NCBI RefSeq assembly: GCF_963675165.1 | Contig: NC_087386.1 | Span: 1,414,931-1,478,930 of the forward strand | DNA length: 64,000 nucleotides | Source of the DNA: Halichondria panicea | Taxonomy: Eukaryota; Porifera; Demospongiae; Suberitida; Halichondriidae | Reading direction: 5' to 3' | Shown: positions 19,741-30,276 of the stretch, piece after piece | How positions within the stretch are numbered: the first letter of the stretch is position 1 | Layout: every line of letters begins with the position of its first letter | Notes under the pieces: model-generated | The model's database searches: none | What the model was told of the DNA's origin: nothing | What the model saw: only the letters and a program-made list of their open reading frames with translations | Translations under genes and position numbers: made by a program

Positions 19741-20778
19741 GTGCATGGAAAAGAAGGAAACGGAAAACGGAAACGGAAAACGGAACTTTCTCAGCTAGAT
19801 CTATCTAAAGTTAGCGACCATTACCATTCTGTATTTTTTGCAGTGAATATCAAGAAGAACATCAGTGAAAGTTGATAGCAGAGTTGTAGAAAGATGTATT
19901 TGTATTAAAAGGGGTGCTGTGGGGAAGCCTATCCATCTAGCTATTACATTCAAGGAGCAACTAGGTAAGGTAGCTTGAGACAAGTGGGTGCTTCTGTTCA
20001 TGTTCACTTCATTCACTCAATCTCATCAGTACAGGGCTTTTATGCTTTCATGTTCACTTCACTCTCATCAGTTAAATTACCATTCTGTGTTTTAAATTGA
20101 ACATATAAATCAATGAATAAATAAGTAAACATGAAGCAAGTGAAGTAAAAACTGAAAACCGAACAAGTACAAGACTACCATGCAGTACTGTTTTACTTTA
20201 GATGGCTATAGGTTCAGCCATTGCTGCTTTATCTTTAGGGTCTTACTTCTCCAACATAATTACAATCTTGTGTAAGGTTCAGCCATCAAGTTGCCATGCA
20301 ATGTTGCAGCACAGTTGATGGTTTGCAAGGGTCTTACTTCTCCAACATAATTACAATCTTGCCTAACGTCATCTGTTACTTGTGAAAGCTGGATGTATTC
20401 AGTTCTCAGATTCAGGCCTCCTATACTTGCTTTTCCATGTACTCACTACTTTCATATCAGTCGATCAAACAGGTTCACTTCATTCACTCTGATCGACCAG
20501 GGGCGTAGGAAGCATGCTCTGGAGCACCCCCTTGTCTCAAGCTACATTATCTTGTTGCTCCTTGAAGCTTCTTGAAGCTAGATAGGCTTCCTACAACTAG
20601 CTCAGCTCTCAACTTTCTGTTCAGTCATATTCATGTCACAAAACACAGAATGGTAATGGTCGTTAACTTTACACAGCTGAGATAATATTTCCTTTTTCCG
20701 TTTTCCGTTTCCGCCTTCCGTTTTCGTTTTCGTTTCCGCCTTCCGTTTCCGTTTTCCGTTTCCTTCTTTTCCATTCAC
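19741..20778. mobile_element. About 1.04-kb foldback element with purine-rich arms (unit A only)
   Basis: The left end GTGCATGGAAAAGAAGGAAA continues into repeats of GGAAACGGAAAAC; the right end is the reverse complement (CGTTTTCCGTTTCC...CTTCTTTTCCATTCAC). Pairing continues inward for about 300 bp, imperfectly: AAGTTAGCGACCATTACCAT pairs with ATGGTAATGGTCGTTAACTT, and GTAGCTTGAGACAAG pairs with CTTGTCTCAAGCTAC. Unit B lacks it (CATCATGGGTATATACAG at 51,583). No coding potential is recognised. Target duplication could not be defined. Confidence 0.85.
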
Positions 20779-21003
20779 ATGTATTATCAGTAACCTGTGT
20801 ACTCTAATGTAACTCATTAGTAACACACCTATAATAATTATAATATGCTAGAAATGCTCGTTTCTGTCTTTCTTGTACTTATATCAAAACATAAACTCTA
20901 TTCTGCTCCCAGACAATTAGAAAATAACCGTGCTTTAGAAAAGTTTATTTCTAAAGCACAGCCGGACCTGAGACTACTCCATGCAACCTCATGACCACGT
21001 TCG

Positions 21004-21085
21004 GTATCGTAAAACTGTAACGCTATCTTTATCATTGAAACAAAAACTTAGCAGCACATTAGTTTATATAAGAAAAACAAGTACA
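21004..21085 (+). promoter_or_regulatory. Displaced upstream flank of the gene at 22106
   Basis: GGTATCGTAAAACTGTAACG, CTATCTTTATCATTGAAACA and AGCAGCACATTAG resemble the inner part of class II. Normally this lies within 100 bp of the ATG; here a foldback element (21163-22078) separates it from the ATG by about 1 kb. The copy is at 51,813-51,893. Confidence 0.4.
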
Positions 21086-21162
21086 AGTTGCATACATGAC
21101 AAGGGGGGGGGGGGGTCAAAATGTGCTACTAATTACCATAGAAAAGATAGTGATTAGATCTA

Positions 21163-22078
21163 TACAGGGTTTTGCAGAATTCTTGCAACAGGGCTAAACA
21201 GACACAGCAATGACTTCCATATATGGAAGTCAAGTCAACTGCTGACTTAAAATATTGTGTGTACATGTATGTATGTAGGGTGTCATACTGCTCATACAGG
21301 GGAGGGATATGATTATATCTCTCCTCTGGCTCCAATTCCCCCCCCCCTAAAATGTGCATTTAGGTACTCAGTTGTATTTGTGTGTCCATAGCGGTAGGGT
21401 ATTGAAATAACTGTTGACTTTTTGTTTATGTTCTGGTGATGTTTCAAAGTCCCCTCTCTAATTCAAAATCCTGTATGACACCCTGGTATGTGTATAATTA
21501 TTTGAATTGAAAGTTGTCCTGTGAGCCTAAAAGAGAGCTAATTCAAAATCCTGTATGACACCCTGGTATGTGTATAATTATTTGAATTGAAAGTTGTCCT
21601 GTGAGCCTAAAAGAGAGCATCACAAGATCAGGAGGACATCCTGACAAGATTTAAGGTGGTGAACGGTGCACCAGGTGGAAATGTCATAAAGTTGGTGACA
21701 AGACAATTTGCTTCAACTGTGTAGAACTGTTGCTCTTTTCAATGACACCCTGATAAGCATTTCCATGGTGCACCACCCACCACCTTAATTAAATCTTGTG
21801 AATAAGCTGATGCTCTCTTAAGGCTTCAGGACATCTTTCAATTCAAAATACAGATACCTGCACATGTACAATAATAAAAGTAATAATAAAAATTAATAGT
21901 AAAAGTCAGCAGTTGACTTCCATATATGGAAGTCATTGCTGTGTCTGCTTAGCCCTGTTACAATAACTCTGCAAAACCCTGTACCCAAAATATTATAGTC
22001 AGCAGTTGACTTCCATATATATGGAAGTCTTTGCAGTGTCTGTTTAGCCCTGTTGCAAGGATTTTGCAAAACCCTGTA
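21163..22078. mobile_element. Foldback element in the 5' region of the next gene
   Basis: Terminal TACAGGGTTTTGCAGAATTC at 21163 pairs with TGCAAAACCCTGTA at 21970-21983. A second copy of the right arm follows at about 21991-22078. The arms include TTCCATATATGGAAGTC and AAACAGACACAGCAATGAC. The interior is also palindromic: AGATTTAAGGTGGTGAACGG pairs with CCACCACCTTAATTAAATCT, and GAGAGCATCACAAGAT pairs with the region at 21,800-21,825. A poly-G run sits just outside at 21,103. No open frame of note. The unit B copy (51969-53455) is further split by a 647-bp insertion. Confidence 0.8.
21458..21617 (+). repeat. 80-bp tandem duplication (two units) inside the foldback
   Basis: CTAATTCAAAATCCTGTATG...AAAAGAGAG occurs at 21458 and again at 21538. 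Unit B has one unit (about 52,265), so the duplication occurred in A after the units separated, or was lost from B. Confidence 0.92.
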
Positions 22079-22105
22079 GAGCATCAGCTTGAAATAAGTG
22101 AAAGA

Positions 22106-23728
22106 ATGGACTCCACTAACAGCAGCTCAGGGGACCATACAAAGCCAGTGATGAGAAAGAGATGCAAGTATCAAGTGAGGTGGTTCTATTCAAAAGGAGC
22201 ATTTCTTATTCTACTGTGGACTACACTTATCAGTGCACTTCTGGGATTTTATGTAACAAGTTTGGGACAAACTATCCTTTTAGGAACATTCGAGAAGAAC
22301 GATTTACCAATTGTATTCATAGCGCCGCCATTTTTAACTTTCCTTGCTATTCCATTCCTAGGATGGTTAGCAGATGCTAAGCTTGGAAACTACAGAGTCT
22401 TTAAATTAAACTGTTTCTTATTACTAATTGGAACAATCTTCTGCTCCATTCATACTCTCTACTTTCCCATGCTAAACTCTGTTGCACTAAGATACACAGA
22501 TGCTGTCATTGTAGTACTAGGATATGCAGTGGGTGCAGCAAGTATAGCAGTTTGCTTAATGATCGCCTTGCAGCTTGGTTTAGATCAAATGCCAGATGCT
22601 TCTTCCACTAACGTTTCAAGTTTCATCAGTTGGTTTGGGTTTTTAATCTTTCTTGGGTTCTGGATTTCTAACTGGTTATCGAATGCACTCATTTATTGCA
22701 TACCGTTACTTTTGACAATCGACGATATTTTGAAAATGCAACTGTTTACCTTATACCCAGTAATATGTTTGGCAATTATCTGCTCTTCAATGTTTTTGCT
22801 AGCTCCAAAATGGCTAATTATAGAACCAAAGTCGCCTAAAGCCATCAAAACCATCTACCAGGTTCTCAAGTTTGCGGCCAAGCACAAGGCTCCTATTTAT
22901 CGCAGTGCTCTGACATACTGGGAGGAAGACGTACCTTCTAGACTAGACCTGGGGAAGACAAAATACGGTGGTCCATTTTCTACAGAGCAAGTTCAAGATG
23001 TGAACACGTTTCTAAGAATACTTGTGATGTCTTTCCCAATATTCGTCATTTTAACATCGGGTGGGAATATACTCATCAATTTCACGGTTGTTGATCAAGA
23101 CGTAATATTTGATGCAATGCAATATTATCTTAACCCCAACATCACCGAATGTACATCAAGCATTGTATACAATTTTAGTTGCAACTTTTGGTGGAGTGGT
23201 ATCGTTACAATAGTTGTCTACGAGTTTGCATTATATCCATTCATAAGAAACAAAGTACCCAGCTCTATCCGACGAATTGGAGGTGCGGCTCTACTGTACA
23301 TATTACTGAATATTCTTAATTTGGCCATGCAATTTTATCCATATGCACGAGCATCAGTACTTTTTATGGGGGCTCTCAGTGGCTTCTTATCTGTACTCTT
23401 AATAAACGGAATACTAGAATTTGTGTGTGCCCAGTCACCATACAACATGCGAGGACTTTTAACTGGCTACATGATATTTCTTGTGCTTCTATCAGTATCT
23501 GCCAACTTTCTCATGAGATATTTCCACATTTTGATCAATAAACATTCGAAATATTACGTTATCCCTTCAATATCAACTGCACTGAGTTTAGTTGGATTGG
23601 TCCTGTACTGCCTCCTGGCTCGCTGGTACAAGTGGAGAGTTAGAGACGAGGACTACAATGCACACAGAGTGGTGGAGGAGGTCTATGATCGATACCTCTC
23701 TCATGTACAGAATAACTGTGTACCTTAA
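22106..23728 (+). CDS. SLC15/POT-like 12-TM membrane protein, intact, 540 aa
   Basis: Intact from ATG 22106 (MDSTNSSSGDHTKPVMRKRC); the open frame extends 25 codons upstream into the foldback repeat but without an ATG. TM1-2 loop VTSLGQTILLGTFEKND is unlike other members, while the TM7-8 loop FTVVDQDVIFDAMQYYLN is like that of the gene at 15862. The VQDVNTF variant replaces VEDVKTF before TM7, and MIALQLGLDQ replaces MTALQLGLDQ. The tail ends SHVQNNCVP. The ATG is only 27 bp beyond the foldback arm, so transcription must start in or across the element, or the gene may be poorly expressed. The unit B counterpart (53483) has a 10-bp deletion. Confidence 0.87.
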   Translation: MDSTNSSSGDHTKPVMRKRCKYQVRWFYSKGAFLILLWTTLISALLGFYVTSLGQTILLGTFEKNDLPIVFIAPPFLTFLAIPFLGWLADAKLGNYRVFKLNCFLLLIGTIFCSIHTLYFPMLNSVALRYTDAVIVVLGYAVGAASIAVCLMIALQLGLDQMPDASSTNVSSFISWFGFLIFLGFWISNWLSNALIYCIPLLLTIDDILKMQLFTLYPVICLAIICSSMFLLAPKWLIIEPKSPKAIKTIYQVLKFAAKHKAPIYRSALTYWEEDVPSRLDLGKTKYGGPFSTEQVQDVNTFLRILVMSFPIFVILTSGGNILINFTVVDQDVIFDAMQYYLNPNITECTSSIVYNFSCNFWWSGIVTIVVYEFALYPFIRNKVPSSIRRIGGAALLYILLNILNLAMQFYPYARASVLFMGALSGFLSVLLINGILEFVCAQSPYNMRGLLTGYMIFLVLLSVSANFLMRYFHILINKHSKYYVIPSISTALSLVGLVLYCLLARWYKWRVRDEDYNAHRVVEEVYDRYLSHVQNNCVP

Positions 23729-23978
23729 GAGTGATAGTCAAGGACAACATGAGTCACATGACTGAACTGACTACACTCATGCATAACGCACTATCTGTTT
23801 CTGAATCACCACAAGTTTAAACATTTAGTTTCAATGTGAGTGTTATTTTGTTATTAATTTTTATGAAATACCCTACAATATAAACAAGGTTACGTGTACA
23901 CAGCTGGAACCATGCATATGTTATATAAAGCATACATGCATGTACCTAGTCAAGACTCACCTTAATGCTTAACAGGTA

Positions 23979-24180
23979 TCCGACTAGAAAAACATTTGCA
24001 ATGTGAAAAATTGCTAGGATTGGCCAGGGGAATCACAAAAAAGCGTGGAAACAAGAAATCCGACGAGAGTATAACTCCAATCCGTTACAACGTCAATCAC
24101 ATGTACTGGTAGTTTCCATGTTTTCCCGGCCAATATAATATAAATACGCAATTTTTACTGGTGGGGTGATGACCAATCCT
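23979..24180. repeat. About 200-bp dispersed repeat (R1)
   Basis: TCCGACTAGAAAAACATTTG...CAATCCGTTACAACGTCAAT...TGGTGGGGTGATGACCAATC. The same unit, in both orientations and various lengths, occurs at about 25,040, 25,375-25,575 (inverted), 25,795-25,915 (inverted), 49,131-49,460 and the unit B counterparts. The 3' flank of the gene at 1085 lacks it at the same place (AACAGGTATAATTATAAC near 2,906 against AACAGGTATCCGACTAG), which marks an insertion or junction at 23,978. Confidence 0.75.
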
Positions 24181-24245
24181 TTTACATGTATTAGTAAAAC
24201 CAGTAGGTTTTACCAACTCTTCAATCTATGGTTTTACATAGGATT

Positions 24246-26687
24246 GGCAGTGGGTTTGCCCGTATTTAGCAATATTTCGACTCATGTTTAAACTGTTCTA
24301 TCTCTGCAAGGAAAGGCCATATCAAGGAACTGGCTAGACAGATAGTTTATTTAGCCTTTTCTCTCTTTGTATCTCTCATTTCATAATCCATGAACATTTT
24401 AATGAATGAATATTGTCATTTTAAAAATTGCACTATTTCCACATTTCACCGCACTTTGTCTGACTGACTAAGTGAGTAAGTAAGTTTCTTGCCCAGCATT
24501 TGCTCCAAGTACAGCCATCTCCAGGACATTCTGCACAGGGTTTCCAAACCACTACAACCTGGATTACAAAGCGCTTCTTCAGATTTGCGCGATTGCTTCC
24601 ACGAGGCAGATGACCTCTCAGTCTCTATTTCTCTTACCTAGACAATTCCGCCATCTTTAATGACTCACAGCAATTGCATTGTGGCCACTTAATAATAGAT
24701 AGGCGTGGCTAATAAACCGTGCGCCTAGAATCAGTGCAGCAGTGCTTTTCCAGAGCCTGAGGTGTTTAATCACACTGTTCAGCTCTAGCTCCCTTTCTCT
24801 GACAGGCATGCTATATGCACTGGCTAGATATCATGCTCTTAAAATGGCTGTCATTTAATACTGATACAAATTCAACATATCAAGCAATAATTATTACTCA
24901 TTACTATAATTATTAGTCCAGAGATATTCGAGAAAATATCTGATTAGTCCTGTCTTCTCTTCTCTTGAACTTCTGTACTGCCTCTTGACGTTCCACTTAT
25001 GCATGTCATGATACGTAAACTGTACTGAAAAAGAAAGGGAATCCGACTAGAAAAACATTTGCAATGTGAAAAATTGCTAGGATTGGCCAGGGGAACCACA
25101 AAAAAGCATGGAAACAAGAAATCAGATGAGAGCATAACTCCAATCCGTTACAACGTCATGAACATGTACAATACATAGTATATTAAATAATAGACTGTGT
25201 TCCAGATCCACCACATCATTCCATGCAGGTGACCAGTACGATCCGTGCATGCATGTTATACTACGCATGGATGGACTGTGTGTATACCTGTGCTCAACAC
25301 TGCATGTATTAGGAACATCAATTCATCACAAATCATCATGATTATGTGCCCGCACATTCCAAAATGGATAAATATATAGGGATTGGTCATCACTCCACCA
25401 GTAAAAATTGCGTGGCATATTGGCTGGGAAAACATGGGAAAACTACCAGTACATGTGATTGACGTTGTAACGGATTGGAGTTATGCTCTCGTCTGATTTC
25501 TTGTTTCCACGCTTTTTTGTGGTTCCCCTGGCCAATCCTAGCAATTTTTCACATTGCAAATGTTTTTCTATACATCCATTTTGGAATGTGCGGGCATATA
25601 ATCATGATGATTTGTGATGAATTGATGTTCCTAATACATGCAGTGTTGAGCACAGGTACACACAGTCCATCCATGCGTAGTAACATGCACGGACCATACT
25701 GGTGACCTGCATGGAATGATGACTGTGGTGGATGGAAGCTGGTAGATGGATCTGGAACACAGTCTATATACTATGTATTGTACATGTTCATGACGTTGTA
25801 ACAGATTGGAGTCATGCTCTCGTCAGATTTCTTGTTTCCACGCTTTTTTGTGGTTTCCCTGGCCAATCCTAGCAATTTTTCACATTGCAAAATTTTTCTA
25901 GTCGGATTCCCTTTCTTTTTCCGTACAAGTGGAACGTCAAGAGGCAGTACAGAAGTTCAAGAAGAGAAGACAGGACTAATCAGATATCTTCTCGAATATC
26001 TCTGGACTAATAATTATAGTATTAAATGAGTAATATTGATATGTTGAATTCGTGAATCATTATTAATTAAATGACAGCCATTTTAAGAGCATGATACATA
26101 GCCAGTGCATATAGCATGCTTGTCAGAGAAAGGGAGCTAGAGCTGAACAGTGTGAAAAAAAGCAACACCTCAGGCTCTGGAAAAGTGATTTTAGCCGTAC
26201 GGTTTCTTAGCCACGCCTATCTATTATTTGGCCACAACGCAATTGATGAGTCATTAAAGATGGCGGAATTGTCTAGGTAAGAGAAATAGAGACTGAAAGG
26301 TCATCTGCCTCGTGGAAGCAATCGCAAATCTGAAGAAGCGCTTTGTAATCCAGGTTGTAGTCGTTTGGAAACCATGTGCAGAATGTCCTGGAGAGGGCTG
26401 TACTTGGAGTAAATGCTGGGCAAGAAACTTACTCACTCACTCACTCCACTCACTTATTTTGACTCATGTTCAATCTCTGCAGGCAAAGGCCACATCAAGA
26501 AACTGAATGGACAGATAGTTTATTTAGCCTTTTCTCTCTTTGTATCTCTCATTTCATAATCCATGAACGTTTTAAATGTATGAATATTGTCATTTTAAAA
26601 ATTGCACTATTTCGAAGTTTCACCGCTCGTTGTCTGACTGGTAAGTAAGTAAGTGAAATATTGCTAAACACGGGCAAACCCACTGCC
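24246..26687. mobile_element. 2.44-kb palindromic element with 35-bp inverted ends
   Basis: Left end GGCAGTGGGTTTGCCCGTAT, right end ACGGGCAAACCCACTGCC. Inside, arms of about 900 bp (24,470-25,370 and 25,560-26,440) pair over most of their length, e.g. TTTCTTGCCCAGCATTTGCT with AAATGCTGGGCAAGAAACTT. An R1 unit lies at the centre. A 200-bp direct repeat (ACAGATAGTTTATTTAGCCT...) flanks the arms at 24,330 and 26,510. No transposase frame is recognised. Its right end abuts the middle of a transporter gene with no gene on the left, so it marks a truncation. Copy at 56695-59135. Confidence 0.82.
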
Positions 26688-27262
26688 AACCTTCCTAAGA
26701 ATACTTGTGATGTCTTTCCCAATATTCATTATTTCAACAGCGTGTGAATTTATTTTCAGTTATGGTACATTGATGGAGTTTATCAGAGTATTGCATCATC
26801 ACAACCCCAACATCACCGAAGTGTCGTATGCAATTTTAGTTGCAACTTTTGGTGGAGTGGTATCGTTACAACAGTTGTCTATGAGTTTGCATTATATCCA
26901 TTTATAAGAACCAAAGTTCCCAGCTCTATCCGACGAATTGGAGGTGCGGCTCTACTTAATCTGATACTGAATTTTCTATATTATTTTGGTATGATATTTA
27001 CACATTAATACTTTACACAGAGATTCTCAGAGGCTTCTTATTTGTACTCTTGCTATTTGGAATACTGGAATTTGTGTGTGCCCAGTCACCATACAACATG
27101 CGAGGACTTCTGACTGGCTACATGATTTTTCTCATATTTCTATCACTATTGACAAGCATATTTCTTGGATTTCTACAAAAAATATAATTATTTGCCAATA
27201 TACACTCTCCCTTTAATATATACTGCACTGAGTGTGATTGGATTGGTCCTGTACTGCCTCCT
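26688..27262 (+). pseudogene. SLC15/POT-like C-terminal remnant, both ends lost
   Basis: Homology starts abruptly at AACCTTCCTAAGAATACTTG (residues DVKTFLRILVMS), directly after the palindromic element, and stops at GTACTGCCTCCT in TM12, where other genes continue GGCTCGCTGG. Frameshifts lie in the TM7-8 loop (NPNITE then VSYAILV in the wrong frame) and stops in TM9-10. EFVCAQSPYNMRGLLTGYM is preserved in one frame. The last part has been replaced by unrelated spacer. The identical arrangement is at 59136-59710. Non-functional. Confidence 0.88.
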
Positions 27263-27755
27263 ACCTATTAAGATTTATAAGACACCTGTATTTTTTTTAC
27301 ATAGGACACCATTTATTATCTAAAATACCTATTATTGATTACCGTATAGCGGGTATATTTTGAGGGTATAAACTTTCACGGATTGACAGTTAGAAAAGTT
27401 TTTGTGGATTTAATTTTCACGGAATAGCAGCCTCTCTGCAGCATGCATGCATGCGATATTAAATTCGTGGGTATAAATGTTCGCGGTACATGCTTAATCA
27501 GCGAAAACCGCAAACATTTTATACCCTCGAAATATGCACACTATACGATATACTAAGACACCTATTTATTCAATGAAAATGTGAGAGACATGCACAACTG
27601 GCATTTGACTCATTTGGACCCCCTATAGTTCTTAAGGGTGACAATGGGTGGAGTGCACGGGTGACAAACAAGGAATATGAGTGGGAACACCTGTGCTCAG
27701 CAGAATGAGTACCTACACCATGTATGTAGCCATTGTTTTAATGCGATAGAGTAAT
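27263..27755. other. Spacer at the duplication junction
   Basis: Holds the MITE at 27341-27549 and about 200 bp of sequence seen nowhere else except its copy before 60,204. Ends TGCGATAGAGTA, then gene-interior sequence begins at 27,756. Confidence 0.6.
27341..27549. mobile_element. About 209-bp MITE with TACCGTATAGCGGGTATATT-type ends
   Basis: Left ACCGTATAGCGGGTATATTT then GAGGGTATAAA; right TTTATACCCTCGAAATATGC then ACACTATACGAT. About 35 bp pair with a few mismatches. A GCATGCATGCATGC run lies in the middle. Copy at 59789-59996. No coding capacity. Confidence 0.8.
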
Positions 27756-28022
27756 ATGCGAAGACTTCTGACTGGCTACATGATATTTCTTGTGCTTCTC
27801 TCAGTATCTGCCAACTTTCTCATGAGATTTTTCCACATTTTGATCAATAAACATTCGAAATATTACATTATCCCTTCAATATCAACTGCACTGAGTGTGA
27901 TTGGATTGGTCCTATATTGCCTCCTGGCCCGCTGGTATAAGAGGAGAGTTAGAGACGAGGACTACAATTCACACAGAGTAGTGGAGGAGGTCTATGATCG
28001 ATACCTCTCTCATGTACAGTAG
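27756..28022 (+). pseudogene. C-terminal fragment of SLC15/POT-like gene at the junction
   Basis: Eighty-eight codons from ATG 27756 (MRRLLTGYMIFLVLL...) through TM11, TM12 and the tail to TAG. This equals bases 142-408, but the rest of the gene is missing because the duplication breakpoint falls here. MRRLL replaces MRGLL (GGA to AGA), and NSHRVVEE replaces NAHRVVEE. It could be expressed only as a two-segment peptide; most likely a dead remnant. Confidence 0.85.
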
Positions 28023-28698
28023 AGACAAGAACAACTATGCACCTATATAGTGAAAATCAACTGCCATACTGTTTCACCACAAGCTTAAATTTGGTTTCAT
28101 TATGTGAGTGCTATTTTCTTGTTCTACAGGTAGATTTGTTTGCGAATTCACTGTTTAGCTCATATTATTTTGCTGGTATTAAATTCTGCTCAAATTGTGA
28201 AATTAATGTTATTCATAACGTTTCTAATTACTCGCAAGTGGTTTTAATGAGTTCATCGCAATTTCCAATTATCTGTGAGTACAGTGACTCATTTGCAGAA
28301 ATAGCAGAAATTAAATACTCGCGAAAATATGTCACCTTAAAATTAAGGTACTTTTCATCTTGTTATGCCTCGAGGCGTAGCCGCACGAGGGATACTTGTT
28401 CACAAAGGAGGGGTAAGTATATAGCTATCATGAACAGCAACAAATGTAACACCAGCCCTGCATGGGAAGCATACAAATATTATGTCATTGCAAAACTGAA
28501 ACATACGAAACATAATTATTATTATTATACATCCTTATCAGAGTTGGGACAAGCATGTTGTTTGTTCACCAACAGCACATTACATTATTCATATCACAAT
28601 TATAACAACTTTCCTGGGGAAAAGTTATAATTGGCTTCAAGCATCTGAAAAGAATAACTCCACTAACAGCAGCTCAAGAGTCAACCATATTAATTAGT
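28023..28698. other. Spacer, copy of 409-1084
   Basis: No gene. Differs from 409-1084 by scattered substitutions and small indels that lengthen one chance open frame (to 28,630) and shorten it in unit C, as expected for non-coding sequence. Confidence 0.6.
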
Positions 28699-30276
28699 AT
28701 GAAGCTAGTGATGGGAAAGAGGTGCAAGTATCAAGTGAGGTATTTCTATTCAAAAGGAGCATTTCTTGTTCTATTGTGGACTACACTTATCAGTGCAACT
28801 GTGGGGTCATATCAATTTGGAGGAAGGCTCATCATAGGATCACATCGGAAGAATGTTTCTATAGTGCTCGTGGCACTATCATGTTTAACTTGTATTACCA
28901 TCCCACTGCTAGGATGGTTAGCAGATGCTAAACTTGGAAACTACAGAGTCTTTAAATTAAGTTGCTTCCTTTTACTAGTTGCAGCAATAGTCATTTCCAT
29001 CAATGTTCTATGCTTTCCCATGCTAAGCTCTGTTGCGCTACAGTACACAAGTGATGTCATCCTAGCACCAGTATTCGCAGTGAGTGCAGCAAGTACAGCA
29101 GTTTGCTTAATGACAGCCTTACAGCTTGGTCTAGATCAAATGCCAGATGCTTCTTCCACTAACATTTCAAGTTTTATCAGTTGGTTTGTATTTTCAATTG
29201 TTTTTGGGTTCTGGATTCCTGAGTTGCTATTGTATGCACTCCTTTATTGCACACATTCTTCGAGTCTCAACATTTCACAATTATTCAGCTTATTTCCAGT
29301 GATTTGTATGGTTATCATTTGCTCTTCAATGTTTTTGTTAGCTCCAAAATGGCTAATTATAGAACCAAAGTCACCTCGAGCCCTCAAAACCATCTACCAA
29401 GTTCTCAAGTTTGCAGCCAAGCACAAGGCTCCTATTTATCGCAGTGCTCTCACATACTGGGAGGAAGATGTACCCTCTAGACTGGACCTGGGGAAGACAA
29501 AATATGGTGGACCATTCACTACTGAGCAAGTAGAGGATGTGAAAATCTTCCTAAGAATACTTGTGACGTCTTTACCAATATTTATCATTTTAACAGCACG
29601 AGGGTATATGAATCCACTCAGTTTCATAGTTGACAGTAATGTGAGAAAGATTAGCATAGAAGTACTGCATCTTATCAACCACAACATCACCGAATGTATG
29701 TCAAGTGTCGTATACACTTTCAGTTTCAACTGTTTGTGGAGTGGTATTGTTACAACAGTTGTTTATGAATTTGCATTGTATCCGTTTATAAAAAAAAAAG
29801 TAACCAGCTCTATTCGGCGAATTGGAGCTGCGGCTTTATTTAACATGCTACTGAATATTCTATATTTGGCTGCACAATTCTGTCCTCATGTATGGGGATC
29901 AGTTTTACATTGTGTCGTGGAATTTTTCAGTGGCATCATGTTTGTAGTTTTATTAAATGGCATACTGGAATTTGTGTGTGCCCAGTCACCATACAACATG
30001 CGAGGACTTCTGACTGGCTACATGATGTTTCTATTGTTTCTCTCGCTATCTCTGAACATCTTTAACGCATTACTACTATATTCAAATCATATACATGCAC
30101 TTCACATTGTCCCTTCAATATCAACTGCACTGAGTGTGATTGGATTGGTCCTGTACTGCCTCCTGGCTCGCTGGTATAAGAGGAGAGTTAGAGACGAGGA
30201 CTACAATGCACACAGAGTGGTGGAGGAGGTCTATGATCGATACCTCTCTCATGTACAGAATAACTGTGTGCCTTAA
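28699..30276 (+). CDS. SLC15/POT-like 12-TM membrane protein, intact, 525 aa
   Basis: Unit B copy of the gene at 1085, starting MKLVMGKRCKYQV; here a TAA at 28,627-28,629 just upstream closes the frame, supporting this Met as the start. Replacements relative to the A copy include I/S after LSCLTC, L/F before LLVAA, S/N in FPMLSS, D for N in WEED, H for P in NHNITEC and L for H in HIHALHIV. The NHNITEC change keeps the NIT site. No stops or indels. Confidence 0.86.
   Translation: MKLVMGKRCKYQVRYFYSKGAFLVLLWTTLISATVGSYQFGGRLIIGSHRKNVSIVLVALSCLTCITIPLLGWLADAKLGNYRVFKLSCFLLLVAAIVISINVLCFPMLSSVALQYTSDVILAPVFAVSAASTAVCLMTALQLGLDQMPDASSTNISSFISWFVFSIVFGFWIPELLLYALLYCTHSSSLNISQLFSLFPVICMVIICSSMFLLAPKWLIIEPKSPRALKTIYQVLKFAAKHKAPIYRSALTYWEEDVPSRLDLGKTKYGGPFTTEQVEDVKIFLRILVTSLPIFIILTARGYMNPLSFIVDSNVRKISIEVLHLINHNITECMSSVVYTFSFNCLWSGIVTTVVYEFALYPFIKKKVTSSIRRIGAAALFNMLLNILYLAAQFCPHVWGSVLHCVVEFFSGIMFVVLLNGILEFVCAQSPYNMRGLLTGYMMFLLFLSLSLNIFNALLLYSNHIHALHIVPSISTALSVIGLVLYCLLARWYKRRVRDEDYNAHRVVEEVYDRYLSHVQNNCVP

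Larger units (their letters stand above)
142..27755 (+). repeat. Segmental duplication unit A (27,614 bp)
   Basis: Gene order, spacers and even pseudogene lesions from base 142 onward reappear in the same order from 27,756. The offset is 27,614 at the beginning (1085 to 28,699; 3569 to 31,183), about 27,504 in the middle (9699 to 37,203) and about 31,377 near the end (22,106 to 53,483), reflecting indels. The unit holds three intact genes and one shared-start gene (1085, 9699, 15862, 22106), five broken full-length loci, one truncated gene and several foldback elements. The right end is at 27,755, where AT-rich spacer sequence abuts ATGCGAAGACTTCTGAC of a gene interior. Confidence 0.9.

Noticed and set aside
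20393-20826. Short frames in the 19.7-20.8 kb foldback as possible transposase fragments
   Set aside because: The frames are low-complexity translations of the GGAAACGGAAAAC repeat or are shorter than 75 codons.
26390-26470. ACTCACTCACTC-type repeats as a possible CRISPR or telomere-like array
   Set aside because: Short simple repeat without spacers, in a eukaryotic context.
24944-26506. Several 60-76 codon frames in the palindromic element
   Set aside because: They arise from R1 repeats and mirror each other on both arms; no transposase or other domain is recognised.
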